Positions 1-8,966 of a stretch of 64,000 bases of DNA are shown here, in pieces. Position 1 is the stretch's first letter; each line of letters starts with the position of its first letter. Below the pieces are notes generated by a model. It made no database searches, was not told the DNA's origin, and saw nothing but the letters and a program-made list of their open reading frames with translations. Source of the stretch: Gillisella vitis (GTDB taxonomy: Bacteria > Pseudomonadota > Alphaproteobacteria > Rhizobiales > Rhizobiaceae); the NCBI RefSeq assembly GCF_021559775.1, contig NZ_CP056049.1, forward strand, positions 372,001 through 436,000, read 5' to 3'. A program made the position numbers and the translations under genes.

Positions 1-102
1 TTGCAAATTGCGGCGTCGCTGCCGAGCGGTTTGCACGTAATCGCGCCAACACTGCCGCGGTTTCGCGAACTGCATCCCAAAGTGACGATTGATCTGCTTT
101 AG
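1..102 (+). pseudogene. LysR-family regulator fragment, truncated
   Basis: The first 33 codons read in frame as part of a LysR substrate-binding domain: the stretch IAASLPSGLHVIAPTLPRF followed by RELHPKVTIDLL matches the family pattern in which the effector domain starts just after the linker helix. The frame then hits TAG at 100-102, where an intact protein should run on for roughly 170 residues. The following 230 bases do not continue the domain in any frame I could read. The 5' part lies outside the window. It could instead be a real gene with a sequencing error at the stop. Confidence 0.55.
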
Positions 103-335
103 AGAGGCCGGGCGTCTATTCATTCGCGAACGGAAGGTCTTGAAAAGATATAAACTATCGAGGGGCGGATACCCTTCGTCTATCGGACTGGGTCTGTCGG
201 ACTTGGCCTATTGGACTTGTGGGCCTCAATCCATTGGCTGACTGGAATGAGAGAGGGTGCTACAGTCGGAGATCACACTCGAATTCATAAAACTTCGTAC
301 TTGCGCGCCAGACGTTTGATGCCTAAAATTGGGTA

Positions 336-1325
336 ATGTCTGATCATTCGTCTCAACGGTTGTCGCCGTCAAATATCCCAATGGATGCGCTAAGTGAAGT
401 TCTACAGGACTTTCGCTTGAGTGGGGTCAATTATGGGCGCTGTGAACTGCGACATCCGTGGAGCATCGCCCTGCCGCATCAACAGCTGCTTCGGTTTCAC
501 TTTATCAGCAAAGGTCCATGCTGGATTCATACCGAAGCCCAAGGGTGGCAGGAATTGCATGATGGGGATCTGGTGCTACTGCCGCAAGGTATCGCACATC
601 GATTGGCAAGCGCGCCGGATGTTGAAGGCGACTCGCTCAAGAGCTGTCAGATAAAAAGGTTGAGCAGCAAGGTTTGCGAACTGGTGCGGGAAGGAACCGG
701 GGCGACCAGCACCCTTTTTTGCGGTTCCATGGCTTTGAGCGCATATGCCCTTGATCCTTTGATCGCTTTGATGCCGCCAATCATCAAGGGCTGCGATGTC
801 GCTGGCAATGACCCGGTTATTGGCCCCCTGCTGGCGGCTATGACGGCAGAGGCTTCGCAGCCTCAGATGGGCAGCGCGACGATCCTGTCGCGTATGGCTG
901 ACTTGCTCGTTGCGCGGCTTATCCGCTGTTGGGTCAATTGCAGTGGAGCCGCAACCACCGGCTGGCTCGCCGCCATCCGCGACCCTCATCTTGGTCGTGT
1001 ATTGGCCGCCATGCACCGCGATCCGGGCCATAACTGGACGCTTGAAAGCCTTGCCGGTGTCGCGGGCCAATCGCGCTCGATCTTTGCCGAACGCTTCAGC
1101 GCTATTTTAGGAGAAGGCGCGGCACGCTATCTCGCCCGCCTGCGCATGCAGCTTGCCCGTGAGTTGTTGGGGCAAGGTGGCATGTCGGTTGCCGAGGTTG
1201 CATCTCGCCTGGGCTATGAATCCGAGGCGTCTTTCGCCCGCGCTTTCAAACGTATTACCACGGTCTCCCCGGGCGTTGTGCGCCGCACAGTTTCCGGACG
1301 AACGGACATGGTTTTCGGATTTTAA
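336..1325 (+). CDS. AraC-family transcriptional regulator with N-terminal cupin
   Basis: A 329-residue protein with the usual AraC architecture. Residues about 15-190 form a cupin-like sensor domain (the segment GWQELHDGDLVLLPQG is the typical beta-barrel turn). Residues about 225-320 carry the double helix-turn-helix, with ASRLGYESEASFARAFKR as the second recognition region. It sits 60 bp upstream of, and in the same direction as, an MFS exporter gene, which it probably controls; AraC proteins with this sensor type often activate a neighbouring efflux or reductase gene. No strong Shine-Dalgarno precedes ATG 336, so the start is likely but not certain. The ligand is unknown. Confidence 0.85.
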   Translation: MSDHSSQRLSPSNIPMDALSEVLQDFRLSGVNYGRCELRHPWSIALPHQQLLRFHFISKGPCWIHTEAQGWQELHDGDLVLLPQGIAHRLASAPDVEGDSLKSCQIKRLSSKVCELVREGTGATSTLFCGSMALSAYALDPLIALMPPIIKGCDVAGNDPVIGPLLAAMTAEASQPQMGSATILSRMADLLVARLIRCWVNCSGAATTGWLAAIRDPHLGRVLAAMHRDPGHNWTLESLAGVAGQSRSIFAERFSAILGEGAARYLARLRMQLARELLGQGGMSVAEVASRLGYESEASFARAFKRITTVSPGVVRRTVSGRTDMVFGF

Positions 1326-1385
1326 GCTACATATAATCCCAAATCTTTCGTCTATGAAGTGCTTCTGGATTCAGGAGATACGTCA

Positions 1386-2594
1386 ATGACGGACAGAACA
1401 TCACAATTTAACAGCGCGGATATAGACCTCGATACCGCTGAGCCGGTTGCGTGGAGCCCTGCCACCTGGTTTGCCGTCCTTTCGATGGCGGCCACCAGTT
1501 TTGCACTGGTGTCGGCTGAGTTCCTGCCAGCAGGCTTGCTGACGCCAATGGCCCGTGATCTTGGGATCAGCGAGGGAACAGCCGGACAGGTCGTGACTGC
1601 CACGGCTTTCGTGGGGGCCATCACGGCCCTATTGAGCAATGTCCTGATCGGCAGATTAAACCGCAAGACAGTGTTGGTCGGCCTTAGTGCGTTGGCAATC
1701 GGCTCCAATATTCTTGCAGCGGTGGCGACGGACTTTTGGCTATTGATGCTCGGTCGAGCAGGCCTCGGCATTGCCCTCAGCGGCTTCTGGGCGCTTTCGG
1801 TTGCCGTCGTCGCCAGGTTGGTTGGGACCAATGCAACAGGACGGGGCATGGCGATCGTCACGCTCGGCGTCTCACTCGCAACGATAGCCGCGCCATCGAT
1901 AGGCGCTTTGATCAGCGATTGGCTGGGCTGGCGCAGCGCCATGTCGATGACGGCGGGACTTGCTGCAATTGCCATGTTGCTACAGGTAATCTGCTTGCCG
2001 ACGCTGCCTGCAAGCACAAGCAACAGTCTCTCTGATGTTTTCCGGCTGACGCGGCGGCGTGGCGTTCAACTTGGAATGTTGGCCATCCTTTTGTTGATGA
2101 CGGGACATTTTGCCGGCTCGGTTTATGTCCGTCCTTTCCTTGAACAGGTGACCCTGCTTGAAACCGGACCGATTGCCCTGGCACTTCTCGGGTTTGGCGT
2201 TGCCTCGGTGATCGGTAACGTTGCGGGTGGCCGGATGGCGGACGCCAGTATTCATATGGCACTCGCTGTCACCGCCGCGCTGATGGCATCTGCGGCGCTC
2301 GCCTTGGTGCTTTGGGGCAGTTATGTCGGCGTTGCCTTCAGCCTTGTGACGCTTTGGGGCTTTGCCTTCGGCATGGCACCCGTGGTGCTGCCGACCAACC
2401 TATCGCGCAGCGCACCTGACGCCCTGGAGGCAGCGGGCAGCCTGATGGTCGTTTCTTTCCAGGTCGCGATCACGATTGGCGCGGTTGTCGGCGGCTATGT
2501 CGTCGATCATTATGGCGCTGCGGGACCCTTGACCCTGACCGCCGCCCTGGCCGCATTGACTGTCGTCCTGGCGCTGACGCAACCGCGCACCTGA
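1386..2594 (+). CDS. MFS transporter, sugar/drug efflux type
   Basis: A 402-residue inner-membrane protein with about 12 hydrophobic segments. ATG 1386 is chosen over an in-frame start at 1359 because AGGAGA lies just upstream of it. The N-terminal part (FALVSAEFLPAGLLTPMARD) and the motif-A-like loop GRLNRKTVLVGL resemble the AraJ/NepI/YdhP group of proton-driven exporters, which expel sugars, nucleosides or drugs. It follows the AraC regulator gene at 336-1325, and the pair looks like a regulator-exporter unit. The substrate cannot be read from the sequence. Confidence 0.85.
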   Translation: MTDRTSQFNSADIDLDTAEPVAWSPATWFAVLSMAATSFALVSAEFLPAGLLTPMARDLGISEGTAGQVVTATAFVGAITALLSNVLIGRLNRKTVLVGLSALAIGSNILAAVATDFWLLMLGRAGLGIALSGFWALSVAVVARLVGTNATGRGMAIVTLGVSLATIAAPSIGALISDWLGWRSAMSMTAGLAAIAMLLQVICLPTLPASTSNSLSDVFRLTRRRGVQLGMLAILLLMTGHFAGSVYVRPFLEQVTLLETGPIALALLGFGVASVIGNVAGGRMADASIHMALAVTAALMASAALALVLWGSYVGVAFSLVTLWGFAFGMAPVVLPTNLSRSAPDALEAAGSLMVVSFQVAITIGAVVGGYVVDHYGAAGPLTLTAALAALTVVLALTQPRT

Positions 2595-2763
2595 TCTTCG
2601 CTTTCGGGTCAGCCGCCGTTTCCACTTTGAGCCTCGACGTGAACATGAACAACCAGTTGATGCTCCACGACGAGATCAGCGAAGCTGCTGCCCCCTTATG
2701 GGGGCAGTCGTCAAAACGCCAGACAGCATGAACGTCAAGATATCTGAGCAACTGTGATAGTCG

Positions 2764-3174
2764 TCAGATGGCTGAATCGATAATTTTGCAGATGCCTGTA
2801 CGCACAACGTCCTTGCTGGTGAGTTGACCGGGCTGGATATCAAAGACAGCATCGACCCTGACGCCTGCCCCTTTCTGACGCGCGACAACCCGCAGGGTCT
2901 GAATCCGGCCACTCCCACTGGTTTCCTGGAAAGCGTCAATAGACGACAATTCCTTGTTGACCTTTATGCCGGAAAAGCCTTCCGCCGCCACGGCCTGAGC
3001 CAGCTTTTTCAGAACAACCGCGGAATTGGCTGTGGGGTATTCCTGCCACGAGCGATAGCTTAATGCGGTGACCATGGGGACGCCGCTCACTTTGAAATTA
3101 TTCTCGCACGATGCCGCTTGCGCAAGTGCCGTGGCGTTAAAAAGCAAGGCTGCGGCAATGATCGTAACTTTCAT
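2764..3174 (-). CDS. Small secreted hypothetical protein
   Basis: A 136-residue protein with a clear Sec signal peptide (MKVTIIAAALLFNATALAQA, cleavage near residue 20). The mature part has two cysteines, in ASCEN near the new N-terminus and RTGICKI near the C-terminus, that could form a disulfide. Its start is preceded by GGAGAAAA (GAGGAG core) on the minus strand. I do not recognise the family. It is monocistronic, convergent with the MFS gene and upstream of another small secreted protein read in the same direction. A periplasmic location is inferred from the signal peptide; the function is unknown. Confidence 0.7.
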   Translation of the reverse strand: MKVTIIAAALLFNATALAQAASCENNFKVSGVPMVTALSYRSWQEYPTANSAVVLKKLAQAVAAEGFSGIKVNKELSSIDAFQETSGSGRIQTLRVVARQKGAGVRVDAVFDIQPGQLTSKDVVRTGICKIIDSAI

Positions 3175-3325
3175 TTTTTCTCCTCGCGGCGGACCGTAAT
3201 CGACCTAACGCATATTCGTTTTGATATTGAAGAAAGGCCGTTAATGCCCCCAGTTAGGCATGCAATCAACGCAAACGGCCCGCCAAACCATGGGTAGGGC
3301 GAGCGCGTTGTTCAGTACGAATAAT

Positions 3326-3559
3326 TCAGGGCCACTGACCGCTGACCAGGCATCCGATTGCTTCCCAACCACTGTATTCATACCATGAATAATTGGGGTC
3401 GTGGCACCCTTGCGCAAAGCTGGCTGTCTGAACCATGGCAGGTTTTGCTGAATGCTGAGCCTCTGATGGTGAAGCGAGACGCGGAATTGAGGCCGAGGCG
3501 CTTGATATCGCGAATGCCATGCCAATTGCAGCAATCAATCCGATTTTGAGTGTTCTCAT
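3326..3559 (-). CDS. Small secreted hypothetical protein
   Basis: A 77-residue product if translation starts at the Met of MRTLKIGLIAAIGMAFAISS (position 3559). This start is preferred over an upstream one at 3607 because AAAGGAT precedes it at proper spacing and a signal peptide then begins at residue 1. The signal peptide ends near SASA, about residue 24. The mature peptide is short and has two cysteines (GCHDPNYSWYEYSGW and IGCLVSG). No family is recognised. It is probably a periplasmic or exported peptide. Confidence 0.55.
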   Translation of the reverse strand: MRTLKIGLIAAIGMAFAISSASASIPRLASPSEAQHSAKPAMVQTASFAQGCHDPNYSWYEYSGWEAIGCLVSGQWP

Positions 3560-3686
3560 CGCTAGATCCTTTCGCTCTGCCCCAGCCCGGCGTGACTTCA
3601 GCGGCATAGGCGGCGTAAGGTCAACTCGTACAGGTGTGCTAGTGTGGCAGATCGAGCGGTATCCGGGCAGTCGGTCAGTTCAGAGT

Positions 3687-4730
3687 TTAAGGGGTGATTT
3701 CCGCCTGCGAATTTGCTTGCCCAGCGAATAACGGCGGCACCTCAATGAATGTAGTCTGTGATATTCCTGTATCGATAATCTCAAAAACCGCCTTGAGCAT
3801 GCCATCGACATCCTGACGCACCATTTCGATGTCGCCACCCAAAAGCGCCACAAAGGGATCCCAGTCGAAACAGCCTATCGCTGGTAGCCGATCCGCGACA
3901 TAGCCGGAGGTCTTGAGCCACTGCATGACGCCTTCCAAAGATATGGTGGAGTTTACAAACATTCCGCCCGGAATTTCGCCTTCAACCATCGCCAGTGTTT
4001 GCAAAGCTTTTTCTGCTTTTTCCGGGGCGTATCCGCAGGTGAGTATGTGGCGTTCATCGATCGGAACGCCCATATCCTGATGGGCTGCCCGAAAACCGCG
4101 CACCCGCTCCAAGGTGTTGTGATCAGTGGCGCGCCCGCCAACGAACAGCAGGGGAGCGGCCTTGCCGGTCTTGCTGTGGGAATTTTTTAGAATACGACGG
4201 GTCAATTCCCGCGCCCCTGCAAAATTATCCGAAATAACGGAAGGTGCTGCTGTTCCCGGCAGGTCGAGATTAATGCTGCGCGCGCCGGCAGACGTGCATA
4301 TTTCGGTGATCCGGTCAGGGTTGGTTGCTCCGGTCGAAACCAGCCATTCCACTTGATAGGACAGCAGAGTACGTGCGGCCTCTACTTCAAGCTCCGGGTC
4401 ACGTCGCGTGCAGGTGATAATCGGGAAAAGGCCGCGCGAGCGCGCCATGTCCTCGAAGGTCTCTACGATCGAGCCAAAATAACGGTTGTCATACTTAGGG
4501 ACGATCATGCCGATGATCTGGGATTTTTCCCGGCGCAGCAGGCTGGCCTGCATGTTCAGCGCATAGCCTTGCTCCTCAGCGATCCGTCTGATTTTTTCCG
4601 CCAGTTGGGCGCTGATCCGGCGCTTTTTCCAATTGCCGTTCAAAACAGCACTCACAGCGCTGGCGGATGTGCCCGCAAGCTCGGCCAGATCATAGATCGT
4701 CGTCTTCTTGGCAGTTTTTTTCTGATTCAC
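3687..4730 (-). CDS. LacI-family transcriptional repressor
   Basis: A 347-residue regulator starting at GTG with GGGAGG upstream. Residues about 12-60 hold the LacI helix-turn-helix and hinge (IYDLAELAGTSASAVSAVLN). The remainder is a periplasmic-binding-protein-like effector domain (IIGMIVPKYDNRYFGSIVE). It is transcribed away from the ribitol importer and catabolic operon, and a long inverted repeat with a central CG lies between the two. That points to a pentitol-responsive local repressor, presumably also controlling its own gene. The identity of the inducer is inferred only from the downstream ribitol dehydrogenase. Confidence 0.9.
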   Translation of the reverse strand: MNQKKTAKKTTIYDLAELAGTSASAVSAVLNGNWKKRRISAQLAEKIRRIAEEQGYALNMQASLLRREKSQIIGMIVPKYDNRYFGSIVETFEDMARSRGLFPIITCTRRDPELEVEAARTLLSYQVEWLVSTGATNPDRITEICTSAGARSINLDLPGTAAPSVISDNFAGARELTRRILKNSHSKTGKAAPLLFVGGRATDHNTLERVRGFRAAHQDMGVPIDERHILTCGYAPEKAEKALQTLAMVEGEIPGGMFVNSTISLEGVMQWLKTSGYVADRLPAIGCFDWDPFVALLGGDIEMVRQDVDGMLKAVFEIIDTGISQTTFIEVPPLFAGQANSQAEITP

Positions 4731-4754
4731 AAGCGCCTCCCGTTGAAACCCAAC

Positions 4755-4784
4755 TTGACATCAAAGTCAGAAGATGGCAATTCT
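4755..4784 (+). promoter_or_regulatory. Candidate promoter of the ribitol operon
   Basis: TTGACA at 4755-4760 is a perfect -35 hexamer. About 18 bases on, AATTCT at 4779-4784 is a weak -10. The predicted operator begins six bases later, so a bound LacI protein would cover the start site. This fits repression but is not proven. Confidence 0.4.
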
Positions 4785-4789
4785 TGCGT

Positions 4790-4819
4790 CATCGATTGAG
4801 CATCGTTGCTCAATCGATG
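4790..4819. promoter_or_regulatory. LacI-type operator, 30-bp inverted repeat
   Basis: The arms CATCGATTGAGCA (4790-4802) and TGCTCAATCGATG (4807-4819) are exact reverse complements separated by TCGT. The centre of symmetry falls on a CG step, the hallmark of LacI/PurR operators, and only one base pair near the centre is mismatched. It lies between the divergent LacI gene (start 4730) and the binding-protein gene (start 4967), so one site could control both directions. Confidence 0.8.
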
Positions 4820-4966
4820 AAGTTGGTTGGCTTTGGAGGGTTGACCGGGAGGCGTTCAAGCAATTCAGGATTGTTGTCGCATCATCGTGCGCTCTTTGTG
4901 CCGTGATGACGGTCTTCATCGGCACGCGTCTCTCGATACTGGTTTTGGGTTCTAGAGGAGGAAGCT

Positions 4967-6013
4967 ATGAAATTTCATTCCATGATGATGGTGTCGGTTG
5001 CTGCCGCTGCCATGTTTGCAGGCTCTGCCTTGGCGCAGGAGAAGGCAACGGTTGCGTTTCTGATGCCCGATCAGGCATCGACACGCTATGAAAACCACGA
5101 TTTTCCGGGCTTCAAGGCAGAAATGGCCAAGCTGTGCGCCGGATGCACGGTGATTTACCAAAACGCCAATGGCGATACCGCACTTCAGCAACAGCAATTC
5201 AACTCGGTGATTGCGCAAGGCGCAAAGGCGATTGTGCTGGACCCGGTGGATTCGTCCGCTGCCGCAGCACTGGTGGAGCTGGCGCAGTCGCAGGATGTGA
5301 AGGTGATTGCCTATGACCGTCCTATTCCAAAGAAAGCAGCAGATTATTACGTGTCCTTCGACAACGCTGGCATTGGCGAGGCTATTGCCAAGTCTTTGGT
5401 GGAGCACCTGAAGGCCAAGGGCGTACCACAAGGTTCTGGCATTCTTCAAATTAACGGTTCGCCCACCGATGCCGCCGCTGGTCTGATCCGCGATGGTGTT
5501 CATAAAGGCCTGAAGGATTCCGGCTACAAGACCTTGGCAGAATTTGACACACCAGAATGGGCACCACCAAAGGCGCAGGAATGGGCGGCTGGCCAAATCA
5601 CCCGTTTTGGCGCAGACATCAAGGGCGTTGTTGCCGCCAATGACGGCACAGGCGGCGGTGCGATTGCGGCCTTCAAGGCGGCTGGCGTTAATCCGGTGCC
5701 ACCCGTTACCGGCAATGATGCGACCATTGCAGCACTTCAGCTGATCATTTCCGGCGATCAGTACAACACGATTTCCAAGCCATCGGAAATTGTTGCGGCG
5801 GCGGCGGCCAAAGTCACCGTTCAGTTTCTGAAGGGCGAAAAGCCGGAAGCCAAGACCACGCTGTACGACACACCCTCGCAGCTGTTCATTCCGGCTGTGG
5901 TGACGGCAGAAAACATCAAGGCTGAAATCTTCGACAAGAAGATTCAGACGCCTGCCGAAGTCTGCACGGGTGAATATGCCGCTGGCTGCAAAAAGCTGGG
6001 CATCACCCAGTAA
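4967..6013 (+). CDS. Sugar/polyol ABC transporter, periplasmic substrate-binding protein
   Basis: A 348-residue protein with a signal peptide (cleavage after GSALA near residue 23) and a type I periplasmic-binding fold of the RbsB/XylF class: VAFLMPDQASTRYENHDFPG at the start of the mature chain, VIAQGAKAIVLDPVDS and KVIAYDRPI in the hinge region. AGGAGGAAGCT precedes the ATG. It is the first gene of the ribitol operon and delivers the substrate to the ATPase and permease that follow. The pairing with ribitol dehydrogenase suggests ribitol or a related pentitol as ligand. Four cysteines in the mature chain (LCAGC, VCTGEYAAGC) are unusual for this family. Confidence 0.9.
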   Translation: MKFHSMMMVSVAAAAMFAGSALAQEKATVAFLMPDQASTRYENHDFPGFKAEMAKLCAGCTVIYQNANGDTALQQQQFNSVIAQGAKAIVLDPVDSSAAAALVELAQSQDVKVIAYDRPIPKKAADYYVSFDNAGIGEAIAKSLVEHLKAKGVPQGSGILQINGSPTDAAAGLIRDGVHKGLKDSGYKTLAEFDTPEWAPPKAQEWAAGQITRFGADIKGVVAANDGTGGGAIAAFKAAGVNPVPPVTGNDATIAALQLIISGDQYNTISKPSEIVAAAAAKVTVQFLKGEKPEAKTTLYDTPSQLFIPAVVTAENIKAEIFDKKIQTPAEVCTGEYAAGCKKLGITQ

Positions 6014-6033
6014 TTGTTCTGATCTGTGTTCGG

Positions 6034-6048
6034 TCCGGCACGGCCGGA
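6034..6048 (+). promoter_or_regulatory. Intercistronic stem-loop after the binding-protein gene
   Basis: TCCGGC (6034-6039) and GCCGGA (6043-6048) pair perfectly around a three-base loop in the 71-bp gap between the binding-protein and ATPase genes. There is no T-tract, so it is more likely an mRNA-stabilising or attenuating hairpin than a full terminator. Confidence 0.5.
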
Positions 6049-6084
6049 TCGGACATGCCTCGAACCTGAAAAGAGCGTTTCGCC

Positions 6085-6903
6085 ATGGTGCAAAATGACC
6101 AAGCGGCCCCGAAAACGGGTGGCCCTATTCTGAAATTGCGCAATATTTCCAAGAATTTTGGTGCCGTGTCGGCGCTAACGGATATTGATCTGGAAGTGTG
6201 GCCCGGCGAAGTGGTGGCCCTTGTGGGCGATAACGGCGCTGGCAAATCCACCTTGATCAAGGTGCTGGCAGGCGTACACCAGCCCACCTCCGGCACCATC
6301 GAATTTTGCGGCGAAAACGTTTCGCTCGATAGCCCCAGCCGGGCGCTGGAACTGGGCATTGCCACGGTGTTTCAAGACCTCGCCCTATGCGAAAATCTGG
6401 ATGTGGTGGCCAATCTCTTCCTTGGTCACGAGCTTGCGCCGTGGAACCTCGATGAAGTGGCCATGGAAGTGCGCGCATGGACGCTTTTGAAAGAGCTGGC
6501 AGCGCGGATTCCATCGGTGCGCGAGCCGATTGCCTCGCTCTCCGGCGGTCAACGCCAGACGGTTGCCATTGCCCGCTCGCTGCTTTTGGACCCGAAAATC
6601 ATCATGTTGGATGAGCCGACGGCAGCCCTTGGCGTGGCCCAGACTGCCGAAGTTTTGAACCTGATTGAGCGGGTGCGCGAACGCGGGCTGGGCGTCATCA
6701 TCATCAGCCACAATATGGAAGATGTGCGCGCCGTGGCCGATCGCATTGTGGTGCTGCGTCTGGGCAAAAACAACGGCGTGTTTACCCCGGATGCTTCCAA
6801 CCAGGAGCTGGTTGCCTCCATCACCGGGGCCACGGAAAATTCCGTCTCACGTCGCCTGACCCGCAAGACAAATAGCCAAGAAACCAGCGGGAGACCCGCA
6901 TGA
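6085..6903 (+). CDS. Sugar/polyol ABC transporter, single-domain ATP-binding protein
   Basis: A 272-residue ATPase with Walker A GDNGAGKSTLIK, signature LSGGQRQTVAIARSL and Walker B IIMLDEPTAAL, followed by the H-loop IIISHNMEDV. It has only one nucleotide-binding domain, like FrcA of rhizobial fructose transporters, rather than the tandem domains of RbsA or XylG, so it should act as a homodimer. Its stop overlaps the permease start by four bases (ATGA), indicating translational coupling. Confidence 0.92.
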   Translation: MVQNDQAAPKTGGPILKLRNISKNFGAVSALTDIDLEVWPGEVVALVGDNGAGKSTLIKVLAGVHQPTSGTIEFCGENVSLDSPSRALELGIATVFQDLALCENLDVVANLFLGHELAPWNLDEVAMEVRAWTLLKELAARIPSVREPIASLSGGQRQTVAIARSLLLDPKIIMLDEPTAALGVAQTAEVLNLIERVRERGLGVIIISHNMEDVRAVADRIVVLRLGKNNGVFTPDASNQELVASITGATENSVSRRLTRKTNSQETSGRPA

Positions 6904-8162
6904 GCAACAATATGTCGAACCCTGAAACCAAGTCCTCCCAAGCCTTGGACCGCAGCGATGAGCGCGTCACCCACGATGATGGTGTGCTGGCCATGCTGCG
7001 CAGTTTTATCAATCGGATCAAATCGGGCGATCTGGGCATGTTGCCAGTCGCCATTGGGCTGATTGTGATTTCCACCGTGTTCAGCATTCTCAATCCGGTT
7101 TTTCTGGCACCCAACAATCTGGTCAATCTGCTGTTTGATTGCGCAACGGTGGGCATCATTTCGCTGGGCATTGTCTGCGTGCTGCTGCTGGGTGAGATTG
7201 ATCTCTCGGTTGGCTCCATGAGCGGTTTGGCTTCGGCTGTCATTGGCGTGTTGTGGGTTAATTCCGGCCTTCCGGTGGTTGTTGCGATTTTTGCAGCGCT
7301 GGTCACAGGTGCCGCCGTGGGGGCGCTTTACGCGGTGATGTACAATCGCATGGGCATGCCAAGCTTTGTCGCCACGCTGTCTGGCCTGCTGGCCTTGCTG
7401 GGCATGCAGCTCTACATTCTCGGCCCAACGGGCAGTATCAATCTGCCCTATGCCTCACCTCTGGTGCGGTTTGGCCAGATTTTGGTAATGCCGCATTGGC
7501 TCTCCTTCACGCTGGCTTTGGTGCCTGGTATTGTGATGGTTGTGTTTGGCTTAGGCGTGCGCAAGCGCCGCCAAGCGGTCAACCTGTCCTCAAAGCCCTT
7601 GAGTGGGTTGTTGATCAAGGCTGCCATCCTCACGCTTGGCTTCGAATTTGCAGTCTACTATCTCAATCTCGGACGCGGCGTGCCTTGGATGTTTGCGCTG
7701 TTCGTGGCGCTGGTGGTGGTGGTCAATTACCTCCTGACCAAGACACAATGGGGCCGCTCGATGTTTGCCGTAGGTGGTAATCGCGAAGCCGCCCGCCGCG
7801 CTGGTATCAATGTCCGCCGCATTTACATGAGCGCCTTTATGCTGTGCTCCACTCTTGCAGCCCTTGGTGGCGTGTTGTCGGCATCGCGCCTTGCATCCTC
7901 CAGCCAGCAGGCAGGCACGGGGGACGTGAATTTGAACGCCATTGCCGCCGCCGTGATTGGTGGCACCAGCCTGTTTGGCGGGCGTGGCAGTGCCTATTCG
8001 GCGCTGCTCGGCATCATCGTCATTCAGGCGATTTCCAATGGTTTGACGCTTCTCAACCTCAGCTCGTCGCTGCGCTACATGATCACCGGGGCCGTTCTTG
8101 CCATTGCCGTGATTGTGGATTCGCTTGCGCGCCGCTCCCGTGTCAGCCACGGCCGCGCCTAA
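6900..8162 (+). CDS. Sugar/polyol ABC transporter, permease
   Basis: A 420-residue inner-membrane permease of the RbsC/XylH family. It is longer than RbsC because of an N-terminal extension of about 40 polar residues and extra helices in the middle (about residues 195-260), as in XylH. Family landmarks are LLLGEIDLSVGSMSGL and the C-terminal loop AIAAAVIGGTSLFGGRGS that contacts the ATPase. It is coupled to the ATPase gene by a 4-bp overlap and followed after 25 bp by rbtD. Confidence 0.92.
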   Translation: MSNNMSNPETKSSQALDRSDERVTHDDGVLAMLRSFINRIKSGDLGMLPVAIGLIVISTVFSILNPVFLAPNNLVNLLFDCATVGIISLGIVCVLLLGEIDLSVGSMSGLASAVIGVLWVNSGLPVVVAIFAALVTGAAVGALYAVMYNRMGMPSFVATLSGLLALLGMQLYILGPTGSINLPYASPLVRFGQILVMPHWLSFTLALVPGIVMVVFGLGVRKRRQAVNLSSKPLSGLLIKAAILTLGFEFAVYYLNLGRGVPWMFALFVALVVVVNYLLTKTQWGRSMFAVGGNREAARRAGINVRRIYMSAFMLCSTLAALGGVLSASRLASSSQQAGTGDVNLNAIAAAVIGGTSLFGGRGSAYSALLGIIVIQAISNGLTLLNLSSSLRYMITGAVLAIAVIVDSLARRSRVSHGRA

Positions 8163-8187
8163 CCTGTATTTCAAGGAGAATTGTATC

Positions 8188-8916
8188 ATGACAGATATCA
8201 TGAAGGGCAAAGTCGCCGCTATCACCGGCGCTGCATCGGGCATCGGTCTCGCTTGCGCCAAAATTCTGCTGGCGGAAGGCGCAACGGTGGTGTTGATCGA
8301 CCGCGCCAAGGACAAGTTGGATACGCTTTGCGCAGAACTCGGTGAGCGCGCCAAGCCGCTGGTGGTGGATCTTTTGAATGGGCCAGAGGTTTCCGCCATG
8401 CTGCCCCGCATTCTGGAGGTCGCAGGCGGGCTTGATATTTTCCACGCCAACGCCGGAGCCTATATTGGCGGTGCCGTGGCAGAAGGCGACCCAGATGCGT
8501 GGGACCGGATGCTCAACCTCAATATCAACGCAGCCTTCCGCTCAGTTCATGCGGTATTGCCGCATTTGATTGCGCAAAAATCCGGCGATATCCTGTTTAC
8601 CAGCTCGATTGCAGGCGTGGTGCCAGTGGTGTGGGAGCCGATTTATACGGCCTCGAAATTTGCCGTTCAGGCCTTTGTCCATTCCACCCGCAGACAGGTT
8701 TCGCAGCATGGCGTGCGCGTGGGTGCGGTGTTGCCCGGTCCAGTCGTCACCGCATTGCTGGATGATTGGCCAAAAGCCAAGATGGATGAAGCGCTGGCCA
8801 ATGGCAGCCTGATGCAGCCGCAGGAAGTGGCCGAAGCCGTGCTGTTCATGCTGTCGCGGCCACGCAATGTCACCATCCGTGATCTGGTGATTGTGCCCAA
8901 CAGCGTCGATCTTTGA
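8188..8916 (+). CDS. rbtD: Ribitol 2-dehydrogenase (SDR family)
   Basis: A 242-residue short-chain dehydrogenase that oxidises ribitol to D-ribulose with NAD+. ATG 8188 follows AAGGAG directly; a longer in-frame start at 8113 inside the permease gene is rejected. Visible are the cofactor motif TGAASGIG (13-20), the NAG motif (88-90) and the catalytic S140, Y153, K157. From memory, the chain matches Klebsiella ribitol dehydrogenase closely, including DIFHANAGAYIGG and the C-terminal end VTALLDDWPKAKMDEALANG, so the substrate call is stronger than for a generic SDR. The next gene supplies the kinase for its product. Confidence 0.9.
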   Translation: MTDIMKGKVAAITGAASGIGLACAKILLAEGATVVLIDRAKDKLDTLCAELGERAKPLVVDLLNGPEVSAMLPRILEVAGGLDIFHANAGAYIGGAVAEGDPDAWDRMLNLNINAAFRSVHAVLPHLIAQKSGDILFTSSIAGVVPVVWEPIYTASKFAVQAFVHSTRRQVSQHGVRVGAVLPGPVVTALLDDWPKAKMDEALANGSLMQPQEVAEAVLFMLSRPRNVTIRDLVIVPNSVDL

Positions 8917-8966
8917 TCGACGCTCACCCTCATAATTGTCCCATCGATATTTGAAGAGCATTTGCC

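Noticed and set aside
183..226. Three imperfect 15-bp repeats with TGGACT/CGGACT
   Set aside because: Too short and too degenerate to separate from chance, and no regulator or gene start matches them.
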